Assembly: GCA_003508835.1 (NCBI GenBank)
Contig: PUFA01000143.1
Location: 1,612,001 to 1,676,000, forward strand
Length of the DNA stretch: 64,000 nucleotides
Direction of reading: 5' to 3'
From: Eonycteris spelaea
Lineage: Eukaryota; Chordata; Mammalia; Chiroptera; Pteropodidae
How positions within the stretch are numbered: the first letter of the stretch is position 1; the number at the start of each line of letters is the position of its first letter. The notes under the pieces were generated by a model. It was not told the origin of the DNA and made no database searches. It saw nothing but the letters and a program-made list of their open reading frames with translations. The position numbers and the translations under genes are program-made. Of this stretch, positions 47,930 through 59,973 are shown in pieces.

Positions 47930-48135
47930 GGCAGTGTGGTTTAGCTATAGTAGAGATTTAGATTTAGATTAGGATTAATCCAATTTAGACACCTATTGGC
48001 TTGTTATCTTGGAAAAGTTGTTTATTTTTTTATTCTGCCTCTGTTTCAGTACTCATAGGGCTGTGGTGAAAAATAAAAGAGGTAATGTATGTCATGTGCC
48101 TGGTACATAGGAACTCAGTAAAGTGTATCTTTGAA
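47930..48135 (+). repeat. MIR SINE, nearly full length
   Basis: gggcagtgtggtttagctat, the core ctattggcttgttatcttgg, aaaagttgttta, ctgcctctgtttcagtac, tcatagggctgtggtgaaaa, ataaaagaggtaatgtatg and gtgcctggtacataggaact follow MIR in order from the tRNA-derived region to the 3' end, on the plus strand. Confidence 0.75.
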
Positions 48136-49057
48136 ATACTTTAAAGTAAATTTGCAAGACAAATTAAATACTTCACCTATATCATGAAGCTGGCAAATGA
48201 GAGCCAAAATAGAATATTTTTTAAAAAACAAAACCTGTCTATAACATATGGCCAGAAAAATTGTGTTAACACTACATTCATTGGGTGCAATAGGCGAAAT
48301 TCTCACATAGCGACTTCTTTTTGCCAAGGTCTAGCTTCCTGCAACTTCACTGAGAAGTTTTCATTTAGGTTTAGATCAGCAGTTTACATTTTTGAACAGC
48401 AATATTAATTCTGTTCTCCCTTCTTGCCCCATGATAATAAAAGGGCATGCACTTACATACAATACAACAACTAAAATAAGTATTATCTTTTTCTGTGACA
48501 GTTCTGCTTTCTCTGATGGTTGTCTGGACAATTTTAAAGATAATTAAAGCAAGCTTTCATTTCAACTAACAGAAATTAATCATTTGTCTGAAGTAATGGG
48601 TAATAGCAGGGCTCCTAGAGTACCCTCTATGCCAACGACAATAGCAAAATATAAAATATTCTTGTTTGACTTAACTGCTTTCAAATATATTTAATGATAC
48701 TGTATATAACTCAATGAATTTCTAATTTATGTGGCTTTGGCCTCAAAATGAATTGTATGTTCTTTCCTTTCACCCATCAGTGTCTCAGAGCCTGGAGTTT
48801 TTTCTTGATGACCACTGTTTACAAAATAAACCCACTTACCATCCCCCACCAGTGTATTTTAAGTTCTTATCAGAATCCAAATGGCAATTATTTTATTAAA
48901 AATATTTGATATTATACTCTCTATATGTTTTCTTTTAACTATAAGGCAAGAAAACCTTGACCAAAAGCAAGGTTCTAAAAAGCAATTTAAAACTTAATAA
49001 TTTATGTAATATACTTGCACCATTATTTCAAGTTTTTAATCAAGAAAATGAAAGTCT
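48136..49057. other. Intergenic sequence
   Basis: No gene or repeat recognised. Two overlapping opposite-strand open frames near 48115-48408 have no domain features. Confidence 0.4.
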
Positions 49058-49882
49058 GGAGTTCCAGTAAAATGGCAGAGCAAATATTTGCCTCCACATC
49101 AAAATTATAGCTAAACTAAAAAACAACCATCATTGATAATTGCATAATATTTAGTTGAACAGAAGTCTTATAACTAAGGATGTACAGAAAATGCCTGGAT
49201 GAGAATGATAGAAGGAGCTGAGATTTGAAACTAAGCTGGTCCCACATGCACATGTGACTGTTAAAAATTGGAAGGGATATCTTGACTTCAGAGGTTCCCC
49301 TCAATGAGAGATGGGTCCCAGTCCTTCACCAGGCTCCACAGCCCATGGTATCAGTGCCAGAAAGAGAAATTCCCATAACCTCTGGCTATGAAAACCAGTA
49401 GAGCTTGTGACTGAGTGAGACAAAGGACCGTTAAGAGTCCCAGGTATTTCTCTTAAAGGGCCTAAGCACGGATTATTGACAGGTTCACTCACTCTAAGCT
49501 CCAGTTCTAGAACAGTTGCTTGAAAGGCAACAAGAACATACATGGAGGAGCTGAATTGTCTGGCTTCAGGTGCAGCTTTATCCTGGATAGAAGTGCTGGC
49601 AGAAGCCATTGTTCCTTTGTTAAGCCCTCCCCGCATTCAGCAGGCAGATGCCATATCTGAATTTCCGTCACCTAGTTAACATCATTAGCCCTGCCCTAAT
49701 GATTCTCTGAGACACTGCCCCACCCAAATTGCAGGCCTTCCAAGGCTGCTTCCAGTGGCTTTTCCATACAAATGGCCTGTCTTAGCTCATATGTGGACTT
49801 TCCTAAAATCTCTCAAAGGTTCACAAAAGGCAGTATCTGGCCTCAGTGTACTCAGTACTTCTTGGTAAGTAGCCCCAAGCTC
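49058..49882 (+). mobile_element. Solitary L1 5'UTR, 3'-truncated
   Basis: The sequence starts with the L1 5' end (ggagttccagtaaaatggca) and follows the 5'UTR of the element at 5749 for about 825 bp: cctccacatcaaaattata, agttgaacagaagtcttat, cttcagaggttcccc, ctctgagacactgccccacc and tctcaaaggttcaca. It then stops without ORF1, ORF2, 3'UTR or A-tail. L1 copies are normally 5'-truncated, so a lone 5' end is unusual. A post-insertion deletion is the simplest cause. The promoter part retains an imperfect YY1-like tract (aaatggca). Confidence 0.78.
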
Positions 49883-49894
49883 AGAACTCTGTGT

Positions 49895-50175
49895 GCTATT
49901 GCTGATCCTATAGCTCTGATCTTAAATCTTATCTACTCAAAAGAAGCTTCTTTGACCATACTAACTAGAGAAGAATTCCTCAACCCTCCCAGTTATTCTC
50001 AGATACCTTATTATTTCTCTTAACGCTTGACACAAAAATAATCACTTCATTTTATCGTTTGTTTCTTGTCTACCGACCCTTTTGAGTCATAAAAACAGAA
50101 GAAACAGGGACCATGTCTCTTTTGTTCACCATTATACCCTCAACATCTATCTCAATATCTGGAAACCTGTGGACT
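49895..50175 (+). repeat. L2 LINE 3' fragment
   Basis: actcaaaagaagcttctttg, accatactaactagag, gtttcttgtctaccgaccc, gaagaaacagggaccatgtc and tcttttgttcaccattatac follow the L2 3' region (gaagccttccctgacc.., gggcagggaccttgtctgtc..). It begins directly after the lone L1 5'UTR. Confidence 0.65.
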
Positions 50176-50410
50176 CAACATCTTTTGGTTAAATGTATAA
50201 AAATTTATACCATAATTAATTTTTAAATTTCCTATTATTAGACATATATAGGCTGTTTTATATATATTATTTGACAAATTCACTACACCTTTATCAAAGC
50301 TTTTAAAATTCAATAAGAAAAAAGATGGAAACTCAAAGAAAATCAGAAAATAACATGAACAGTCAATTTAATTTAAAAAAATAAATGCAGACAAACAAAA
50401 GCATGCGCAT

Positions 50411-50454
<44 letters not shown>

Positions 50455-51315
50455 CTGCCTCACTAGAAATGCAAAGTAAAATATTATGCAAAACATCATA
50501 TATCATTGTGCTTTCAAAAATGGAAATCAATGTTACAACTAGGAACGGGCACTCATTCTCATACACAGCTGACACAGCATAGATAGATATAACATTTTTG
50601 GGCATAGATAACCTTCATAAGTATGGATATCAAGTGTATTAAAAATTTGCAATTCTTTGACCTTACAATTATACTTCTGAAAGGTTATTCTAAGGAAGTA
50701 GTACTAGGACATTACCACCATTATAAAATCCTACCTATATATCTGTGGAGTGACACCAAAGAGTCTGCCCTGTACTGGCCACACTCTGAACAGCCCCAAA
50801 AATGATGTACTAAGGGACAAGATGGCAGCGCCTGTTTTTTCATGTGCATATTTATTTACTTAATCGAAGTTGTTTTCAGGACACACATTTGCAATATATT
50901 CTTACCTTCATTAACCTTCCATTTTATATTTTCTGGAAATATTTTTTTAAAAAGCTTCATTGCCCTACTACTGATTACCAACTTTCCACAGTCTCCTAAA
51001 GAATAAGTCACTTAGATAATAAAATGCACAATAGGTTCAGTTTCATAGAACAAAACTTAATTACTCAACCTCTTAGAGTTTCAAACTACTTAGCAGGAAT
51101 TTTAAAATAATATTGTATATAAAATTACTTTGAAAATTCCAGTTGATGGTTTTTCTAAAGTTTTTGTGGTTGATTCTTCCCCCAGTGTGATGTCTCCTTT
51201 TTAGTCACCTTTATCAAGAACTCTTTTTGTACTTAGATATTGGTATACCCCAGAATTTCTGTCACTGATCATCAATGTTCTGGTTCTGCTCTTTTTGTCT
51301 AGGCATATATATGGA
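50176..51315. other. Intergenic sequence with (AC)n
   Basis: The only clear structure is the microsatellite at 50412-50452. Open frames across it encode Thr-His or Val-Cys repeats and are not genes. Confidence 0.45.
50412..50452 (+). repeat. (AC)n microsatellite
   Basis: About 20 uninterrupted AC units, preceded by gcatgcgcatgc (50401-50412), itself a perfect 12-bp palindrome. Confidence 0.96.
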
Positions 51316-51319
51316 CAGG

Positions 51320-51620
51320 ATCATGTTTCTCCACTTTTTTGAAGTTATGTCTGCACATATGACTTGCTTTGGCTAGTAGAACTTTATCCAGAAGAGACAT
51401 GTGGTACTTTCAAGCAGAAGTCTCTCAAAGACTGTGTAATTTTATACAGTTCTCTCCCCATCAAGGGCAAGTAACTTTTCAGTTGAAAAAGTCTCCTTCA
51501 TCTGATATTTTTAAGTGAGGCTAGTGGGATATGTCACATGCACGGAAAATGAAACTTGTTTTTAAGTCACTAAGATTTCAGGGATATTTGTTACTGCCAC
51601 ATAAACAAGACTGACTGGAA
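51320..51620 (+). repeat. MLT1-like solo LTR remnant
   Basis: tgacttgctttggctagtag, ttttaagtcactaagatttc, agggatatttgttactgcca and cataaacaagactgactgg follow the MLT1-type LTR 3' half. No internal sequence. Confidence 0.55.
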
Positions 51621-51889
51621 CTGCCTCGATTCCATTATTTTTTCATGCTAGGTATCTGTACTTTGATGCTCCACAAAGTGTAATATAATTTTGCCCCCAA
51701 AATTGATTATCCTCTGGTGTTCCCTATATTTTTTAATGGCACTACCATACAATTAGTAGTCCTAGGATTCATCTTAGTCTTTCTCTATCACACCCATATT
51801 TAATCAATCATGGAATTCATTCATTCTAGTTTCTAAATACCTTCATATGACCCCTGCACTCTACTTTAACCTTGGTTCTACATTGGTGC

Positions 51890-52620
51890 TACCTTGGTTC
51901 ATGCTACAGTTATTACAGTTAGTTTCCAATTCTTTAGTTCATCATCCCTCCAATCTGTCCTCCACACAACATTGTGATTAAGCTTCCTCAAATAAAGCTG
52001 ATCATATCACTTCTCAACCTAAAATGTTTTAATGTTTTCCTTTTTCGTTCAAGATTAAATCCAAAGGTTTAAATAGTATACAAGGCTCTTCAGGGTATTA
52101 TCTCTGGCTACTTGTTAAGCATCATTTCTCTTCCACACATAGACTCTACATGCTCTAACTCTACTAAATTCCATAGATGAATATGTCCTACTATTTCCTA
52201 GTCTAATGCCTTTTTCTTTGCTTTTCTCTCTGCTTGCAGTGCTCCCCAACCCCCAGCACCATTATCTTCTTTATCTGTTTGCTAGCTTATACTCAGCCTT
52301 CAAGATTGGCCTCAATCAGCATCTCCTCTATGAAGACTGTTTGGGCTGCAGTCCCTGCCTCATGCCACTTTAGGCAATTTTTTAGCATGTTTCCAAACAG
52401 TGCCTCAACAATTCTTTTTGAGTACCTTCTAATGTTCTTCTATGATATTAAAAAAATAGAGAAGGAGATTCATCTACTAACAAATACAATTTAAATGTGT
52501 TACAGTTATTCATCTGCATATCTGTCTTCTTTTCTAGACTATAAGATGGCAAAGGCCATTTATGCTTACCTTTTGTATTCCAGAATTAATCATACAGTAG
52601 AAATATATAGTTAGTTAAAA
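51890..52620 (+). repeat. L2 LINE fragment (ORF end and 3'UTR)
   Basis: tgatcatatcacttctcaac, caagattaaatccaaagg, tatacaaggctcttcaggg, ctttttctttgctttt (the ctctgcctggaa region), cagccttcaagattggcctc and tctcctctatgaagactgt follow the C-terminal L2 coding region in order. Frames are destroyed. Confidence 0.78.
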
Positions 52621-53950
52621 TACAGCATTTTAAAATCCATTTCAATAGTAATGAATAGTAAAACCGATAATGTAAAGTCAAAAGAAATCAAAAGTTAAAA
52701 GCATAATGGCTTAATGTACTTGTTGACTATTTCATTTTCTCCTTCTTGTCTCTACTCTCAAATACCTCTATGTCAAGTTATTAGGATCTGGAGTATTCTG
52801 AAGTTAATTATACATTTTTAGCTATTTCTTGGAAGGTAGCTTGATTTCTCTTGTCATCCATCCAGTAAGAATGATAAGAAAGAAAATATATTTGCATCAC
52901 CAATTATCTGACTTCAGGCAATTTCACTTTTTCATATATTTTTTTTTAAACTCTCAGTAAAAATAAAATAAAATAATCATTTTTAAAAGGATAGTTTTGG
53001 TAGTATGTTATTTGTAATTGAGACTAACTGCCTTAAAATTTGTTTTGTTTAGTTTTAGTAATAATTAACCAGAAAAGAAAATGCTAGCAAAGAGAAAATA
53101 TGTAAACAGTTTGGGTTATATCCTGCTAGTGTCTAGTCAAGAAAAGCAAATACTAATGTAGTCAGTCTTGTAGTCTTAGGACAAATCAGTGGAAAGGAAC
53201 ACAAAAGTATTGATCAATTGGCCCATACAAGAAAGATGGGACAATAAGCAGAGATACAGTCCATTGCATTTTAAATTATTAAATTATTTTTCATCATATT
53301 TAGTAAATAATAATTATTTCCTTTAAATAGACTTGGATGTCCAGAGAGGTTTTATTTGTCAAATGCTTAGTATTATCTATTTCTCTGGGTTCAAGATTTT
53401 TTACCTTCTAAGACCTAACCTGATGGAAGAAAGCATATATTTGTAAAGGGTACATTTATAGTTTTTAAAGACACTTCTCTTGTAATTTTGTGATTCCATT
53501 GCAGCCTCCTTATCAGCCTGACTCCCCTGGTCATGAATTCGAGACAGGAGCTATAATTTAGTATCCTTGAAGACTACTGGTGAACAATGAGTAAACAATG
53601 AATTTCTGCTTTGAAGAAAACAGACTGAACCATTTCCATAAGGATTCCAAAAGCCACTGGGAAACACAATAATATGAGTAATTCACAACTTTTAGAAGAC
53701 TGATAAATTCTATTAGATAATAAAATTTCATTCTGAAAATCGAAACCATAAAGAAGGTAAATAATTTCACTATAATGTAAACAGTAAGGTTCACTCTTGT
53801 TAGAAAGAGTGAGACATTTGATTTTGAGTTATGTCTGACTTTGTATTTCCAAATTATAAAGATAAAATCTGCTTTCTATTTTGCTTTATCTATCTAAACT
53901 GTTATTAAACATTTATTTTAAAAATATGTGGTAACAGAAATAAATATGAT
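52621..53950. other. AT-rich intergenic sequence
   Basis: No gene or repeat recognised. Open frames (53558-53794 minus) lack domain features. Confidence 0.4.
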
Positions 53951-53954
53951 TATG

Positions 53955-54053
53955 AGAGGTGAACACATAGTGTAAATATATATATGTGCCTTACTGTTAA
54001 AGTGTACAGCTGAAACTTAATTGGATTTCATTAACTAGTGTCACCATAAAAAA
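53955..54053 (+). mobile_element. Very short L1 3' end (type-A 3'UTR)
   Basis: gtgtaaatatatatatgtgc, actgttaaagtgtacagctg and gtcaccataaaaaaaaag match the 3' end of the nested L1 at 7140-8686. Only about 100 bp is present, which is a strong 5' truncation. No convincing target-site duplication was found. Confidence 0.8.
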
Positions 54054-55118
54054 AAAGTATTTACATTACTGAATTTTCTCAAGTACGGTAATAATATTTT
54101 TAGTAATTTTTCTAAACAGTTTTTGGAAAATTATTCCCACCACATAGGGTTATCATTTTTAAAAATTTTTATTGTTCAATTAGAGTCAACATTAAATATT
54201 ATTTTATTTTAGTTTCATGTGCACAGCATAGTGGTTAGATATTTATATAATTTACAAAGCAACCCCCTGATTAGAATAGTACCTACCTGGCACTACTTAT
54301 TACCATATTATTGACTATATTCTCTATGCTGTTCTTTACATCCCCATGACCGTTCTGTAATACCAATTCGTACTTCTTAATCCCTTTGTCTTTTTTCACT
54401 CAGTTCCCCAATTCCATCCCTTTTAGCAATGATCAGTTTGCTCTCTGTATCTCTGAGTCTTCATTTTGTTTGTTTATTTCATTCTTTAGATTCCACATCT
54501 TAAAAAAATGAAATCATATGGTAGTTTTCCTTCTTTGACTTATTTCACTTAGCATAATACTCTTAAATGTATCTGTCATTGCAAATGGTAAGATTTCAAT
54601 TTTTTAAGGCTCAGTATTATTCCATTGTATGTACGTGTACATCTTCTTTATCCAATCATCTATTGATGAGTACATAGGTTGCATCTATATCTTGGCTATT
54701 GTAAAAAGTGCTGCAGTGAATATAGGGTTGCATATATCTTTTTGAATGAGTGTTCTAGTTTTCCCTGGATAAACATACAGAAGTGGAATTGCTGGATCAA
54801 AAGGAAGTTCTATTTTTAATTTTTTGAGAAATCTCCAATTGGTTTTTATAGTGGGTACACCAATTTGTAATTATACCTGGTACATGAGTTACCTTTTTCC
54901 ACATCCTCATCAACACTTGATTTTTTTTTTATTTTTTCATATATTTATGATAACCATTCTGATTCTGACAGGTATGAGGTGATATCTCATTGTGATTTTA
55001 ATTTGCATTTCTCTGATGATTAGTGACCTTGAGCACCTTTTCATATGTCTATTGGCAATCTGTATGGCCTCTGGATAAATGTTCATTCATGTCTTCTGTC
55101 CATTTTTTAATTGGATTG

Positions 55119-55127
55119 TTCTTTTTC

Positions 55128-55161
<34 letters not shown>
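55119..55161 (+). repeat. (TTTTC)n and T-run inside L1
   Basis: Tandem tttctttt units followed by an 18-20 T run, inside the ORF2 region of the long L1. Purine-strand A/G repeat on the L1 sense strand; local expansion after insertion. Confidence 0.9.
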
Positions 55162-56022
55162 GGTGTTGAGTTGTATGAGTTTGTTGGGTTTTTTTTTTTT
55201 AAATAAATTTTGGATATTAACTTCTTATCAAATCCATTTTTGGCAAACATTTTCTCCCATTCAGAAGGTTGTCTTTTTGTTTTGCTGATGGTTTCCTTTG
55301 CTGTGCAAAAACACTTTAGTTTGATGTAGTCCCATTTGTTTATTTTTTCCTTTGTTTCCCTTGCCCAAGGAGATACAGCAGAAAAAAATATTACTAAGTG
55401 TCAGAGAGTTTATTGCTTATGTTTTCTTCTGGAAGTGTTATGATTCTAGGTCTTACATTTAAGTGTTTGATTCATTTTGTGTTTATTTCTGTATATGGTG
55501 TGAGAGATGGTCCAATTATTATTATTTTTTTTCATGTGTCTCTCTAGTTTCCTCAACCCTTTTTTATTGAAGAGACTTCTTTGTTATAAATTAAATGACC
55601 ATATAGGCATGGACTTATTTCTGGGCTTTCTATTCTGTTCCATTGATACATGTGTCTGTTTTTATGCTAGTACTATGCTGTTTTGATTATTATACTCTTA
55701 TAGTATAGTTTAATACCAGGTAGTGTGATACATCCAACTTTGTTCTTCTTTCTCAAGATTGCCATGGCTAATCTGGGTCTTTTACAGTTTCATATAAATT
55801 TTAGAATTATTTGTTTTAGTTCTGTGAAAAAATGCCACTGGTATTTTGAGAAGGGATTGTGTTGAATCTATAGATTGCTTTGTATAGTATAAACATTTCA
55901 AGGATGTTAATTCTTTCTATCCATGAGCACAGTATATGCTTTCATTTATTTGTATCTTGTATGATTTCTTTCTTCATTGACATAATTTTCTAAGTACAGG
56001 TCTTTTACCTCCTTGGTTAAAT

Positions 56023-56262
56023 TTATTTATAAGTATTTTTTGATGCAATTGTAAATTGTTTTCTTAATTTCTCTTTCTTATAGTTCATTATTGATGTATA
56101 GAAATGCAACCGACATATAAATATTAATTTTGTGTCTTGATGCTTTACTACAAATTCATTTATCAATTCTAATAGTTTTGTGTGTGTGTGTGGAATCTTT
56201 GGAATTCTCTCTATATATAGTACCATGTCATCTGCAAATGACAGTTTTACTTTTTTTTCCAA
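56023..56262 (-). pseudogene. L1 reverse transcriptase remnant with FADD motif
   Basis: A 79-codon frame starting EKKVKLSFADDMVLYIERIP, which contains the catalytic FADD box of L1 RT (aspartates in motif C), followed by LLELINEFVVKHQDTKL and FTIASKNTYK (conserved RT thumb-side motifs). In an intact element this domain makes cDNA at the nicked target. The frame is closed on both sides. Confidence 0.88.
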
Positions 56263-56767
56263 TTTGGATGTTTTTATTTCCTTTTCCTATCTGATTACTG
56301 TGGCTAGGTCTTCCAATATCATGTTGAATAAAAGTAGTGAAAATAGATATCTTTTTCTTCTTGTTTCTGATCTTAAGGAAAATGCTTTTAGTGTTTCCGC
56401 CTTGAGTATAATGTGGGTTTGTTACACCTGGCCTTTATTATGTTGAGGTATGTTTTCTCTATTTCCACTTTGCTGAGAGTTTTTATTATAAATGGATGCT
56501 AAATTTTGTCAAATGCTTTTCTGCATCTATTGATATAATCATATAATTTTTATCTTTCAATTTCTTAATGTGATGTATCACATTATTTGATTTGCAAATA
56601 TTGAACCGTACTTACCTCCCAGAAATAAACCTCACTTGATGATCTTGGGATATGGTCTTTTTAATGTATTGTTGAATTTGGTTTGCTAATATTTTGTTGA
56701 AGATTTTTACATCTATGCTCTTCGGGGATATCTGCCTATAATTTTCTTTTTTGTAATGTCTTTGGTT

Positions 56768-56983
56768 TTAGAATAAGGATAATGGTGTCTTCATAAAATG
56801 AGCTTGAGAGCCTTCCTTCTCTTGAATTTTTTGGAATAGTTTGGGGAAAATAGGTATTAATTCTTCTTTAAATGTTTGGTAAAATTGACCTGCATGGGTC
56901 AATATTTGTTTATATAGGTAGGAACTCCTGCATTGGCTGCATAAATGTTTACTAGGGTAATATCTTCTTGTTGGATTGATCAC
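56768..56983 (-). pseudogene. L1 ORF2 remnant crossing an endonuclease-RT deletion
   Basis: The first half reads as endonuclease-region sequence (YYPSKHLCSQCRSSYLYKQI). The second is FYQTFKEELIPIFPKLFQKI followed by EKEG, the sequence just before the RT catalytic core. In intact ORF2p these are several hundred residues apart. The frame supports an internal deletion in the long L1. Confidence 0.78.
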
Positions 56984-57968
56984 TTTATCATTATGTAATG
57001 TCCTTCCTTGTCTCTTATTATAGCTTTGTTTTAACTATTGTGTCTAATATAAGTATTACTAACCCATTTTTTTTTTCCATTGTATGAATTATCTGTTTTA
57101 AATCCTTTAATTTTAGACTTTGCATGTCTTTCAATCTGAAGTAGGTCTCTTGTAGAAAACATATGTATGGGTGTCAAATTTTTATCCATTCAGCCACCCT
57201 ATGTCTTTTAATTGAAGCATTTTGTTCATTTTTATTTAAAATGATTACTGATAGGTAAATAGTTATTGTTATTTTATTATTCATTTTCATGTTCTCCTAC
57301 CCCCCATTCTTGACCCTTTCCATCTTCTTCTTAAAGATGTACCTTTAACATTTCTTGTCATACTGGCTTGGTAGTGATGAATTGCTTTAGATTTTTCCTG
57401 TCTAGAAAACTCTTTATCACATATTCAATTTTAATAGCTAGCCTTGCTGGATAGAGTAGTCTTGGTTATAGTAGTCTTGTTTTTCATCACTTTGAATATT
57501 TCATGCCAATCCTAGTTTTCAAAGTTTCTGTTGAGAAACTGATAATCTTATGGAAGCTCCCTGGTAACTAACTGCTTTCTGCTTGCTGTCTTTAAGATTC
57601 AGTCTTTGTCTTTAACCTTTGACATTTTAATTATGATGTGTCTTGGTGTGGGCTTCTTTGGGTTCATCTTGTTTGGAACACTCTGTACTTTCTAGGCTTG
57701 TATGTCTATTTCCTTCACCAGGTTAGGGAAGTTTTCCATCATTATTTTTTGTAATACATTTTTAATTCTTTGCTTTCTCTCTTCTCCTTCTCATACTCCT
57801 ATAATGTAAATGTTGTTATGTCTCTGAAGTCCCTTAAATATTCTTTTTTTAAAAATTCTTTTTTTTCTTTTTACTGTTCCAATTGAGTCTTTTCTGCTAT
57901 TGTTTTCCAAATTGTTGATTCAACTTTCTGCTTCATCAGATCCACCATTGATTCCGCCTACTGTGTTC

Positions 57969-57982
57969 TTTTATTATTATTA

Positions 57983-58019
<37 letters not shown>

Positions 58020-58020
58020 G
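57969..58020 (+). repeat. (ATT)n microsatellite inside L1
   Basis: About 52 bp of att units with one interruption, inside the ORF1 coiled-coil region of the long L1. It is the AT-rich counterpart of the (AAT)n run at 10095-10125 but in a different part of the element. Confidence 0.92.
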
Positions 58021-59950
58021 TATTTTTGTGTGTGTGGTTTTTATGTCCGTTTTTCTACCTACTATCTCTTTGTTGAAGCTTTCACTGAAGTTTCACTTCT
58101 CCTAGGTTCATTGACCATCCTTACAATCAGTGTTTTGAACTTTGTATCTGGTAGATTTCTTACCTCCTTTTCACTTATTTTTTCTTTCTGGAATTTTCTC
58201 CTGTTCTATTTGAACCATGTTCTTTTTTTTTTTCCTTCCTCTCTGTGTTTATTTCTATGTATTAGATAGATCTACTAGTTTACCCAGTCTTGGTTGGGTG
58301 GACTTATGTAGTAGGTGGCCTTTTAATCCCAGTGGCACGGTCTCTCTGATTATGTATGCTGCCTGAGCCTGGAGTGTCCTGTGTTCAGGTTGCATATGTC
58401 CTCCTGTTGTAGTTGAACTTGGAATGCTGTTTGCATATCAGTGGGTAGGATCGACTCTCAGGCTAACTGGCTATAAAGACTGGCCACACCCACAGCATAT
58501 GAGCTTCTGTGTGGAGTAAGATTTTCCTCATTGGGCTCATGTGCCTGTTGAGACCAACCTTTGGGTGTGCCGCCTGTGTGCCTAATCATGTGGTACTCTG
58601 TTGTTTTTTCACACCAGCCTCCAGGTGTTTTGGTTCTGGGTCCTTTATGACGGGTTCCCATGGAAACCAAATTCAGCCATGGGTATTGACAAACTGAGTT
58701 AACCTCATAGGAGCTACACAGGTACCCATGGTTTGCTGCTGCCTATGCCTGACCTGGAGGCACGTGAGAGGACACATTGTGAACCAAGGCTAGCTGCCAT
58801 CATTACTGGGGCTGGGGCATCTCAGCATAAGGCTTGGAGCACTCCAGAGTCTGAGGCTGCTTGTTTGCTTCCCATAAGGCTCAGCAGCTGAAAGAGCCTC
58901 CAGAGGTACATGAGTTGGGTGAGGCAGAATCTCGGGGAGTCATGAGGGTAGGTCAAGTTGTCATCCCCAGGTTAGTGCATGTTCAGATTTGGCCAATGCT
59001 GAGCCTGTGGTCACTCACAAAAGTCTCAGATCACACCTAGGTGAGTGACTCTCCACTGCAGGCCCTTGAATCCCCAAGATTTGTTCAAGAAATACTATAT
59101 AGCTCAGGCCAAGATTGGTTGCCAGCCACCAAGAGTAACTCTGAAAACTCACAAGCCAAGGCCTGTTGATTGCTGCTAAGGAAGCCCCCTGTGAAGAGTT
59201 CTAGGTGGAGCTAGTTCCCTACCTACAAAAATGTCTCCAGTATTGCACAAGTTGGGTAGGGTGGGGTCTCAAGGAGTAACCAGGATAGAATGAGCAGTGC
59301 TCACCAGGCCTTTGCAGATTCAGATTTGGCCTTGTAGTAGGGAAGGCTCAATACAGGCAAGATGGCACCAACTTTCAGCTAACACCAAGGAGGGCTCAAC
59401 AAAGGGACCATGGCTGTCTTTCCAGCCCTCACCTCAAAGCCAAGCAACTCAGTATTTCCCTCTATGTCTCTGGCACCTCCTGAGCTGCTGTTCCTCCACC
59501 AGAGCACATAGTAATTTTCTTCAAGTGAGTGAGTTTGTGCACAGGACCTTTAAGGTGATACCCAGGTTTCTGGCAGCCTTCTATCTCACCTAGACAGTCA
59601 GAATCCCTGCAAATTTTTCACAGCTAAATGTTATGCGGACTCCTCTTTCCAGCACTGGAATATTGGGCTGAGTAACCTGGTGTGGGACTGAGGCCCATCA
59701 CTACTCCAGGGGGGCCTCTGAGCTGAGATATCTCTCCTGATGCTCAACCACTATATGAGGATATAAGGTCATCACATTTCCTATCTCTGCCCCTTGTACT
59801 AATCTTGATGTTGTCTCTTTTTTATAGACTTAGTTATAAGAGTTCTCTGTTCAGCTAGTCTTCAGATAATTCTCCAGGTTGTTTATTCTATAATTTAGTA
59901 GTTATTTTAATGTGGTCATGGGAGGAGGTATGCAAAGCATTTACCTACTC

Positions 59951-59973
59951 TGCCATCTTGACTGAAATCTCCC
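59951..59973 (-). promoter_or_regulatory. YY1-like site at the L1 5' end
   Basis: gccatcttgac (59952-59962), reverse complement gtcaagatggc, lies within the first 25 bp of the element. The same motif is at 40464-40474 and, with one change, at 25838-25846. In human L1 a YY1 site near the 5' end positions the start of transcription. Function here is inferred from family knowledge. Confidence 0.55.

Larger units (their letters stand above)
54160..59973 (-). mobile_element. Longest L1, minus strand, 5.8 kb, with internal endonuclease-to-RT deletion
   Basis: 5' end gggagatttcagtcaagatg (59973 downward), 5'UTR to about 58260, ORF1 about 58250-57360, start of ORF2 endonuclease about 57240-56900. 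The sequence then passes directly near 56890 into the N-terminal edge of the reverse transcriptase (a FKEELIPIFPKLFQKIQEKE-type stretch) and continues through the RT and the ORF2 C-terminus to a type-B 3'UTR. An FADD box is visible at 56238-56227. The end of the endonuclease and the linker before RT are missing. All frames are interrupted, so it is inactive. Confidence 0.82.
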
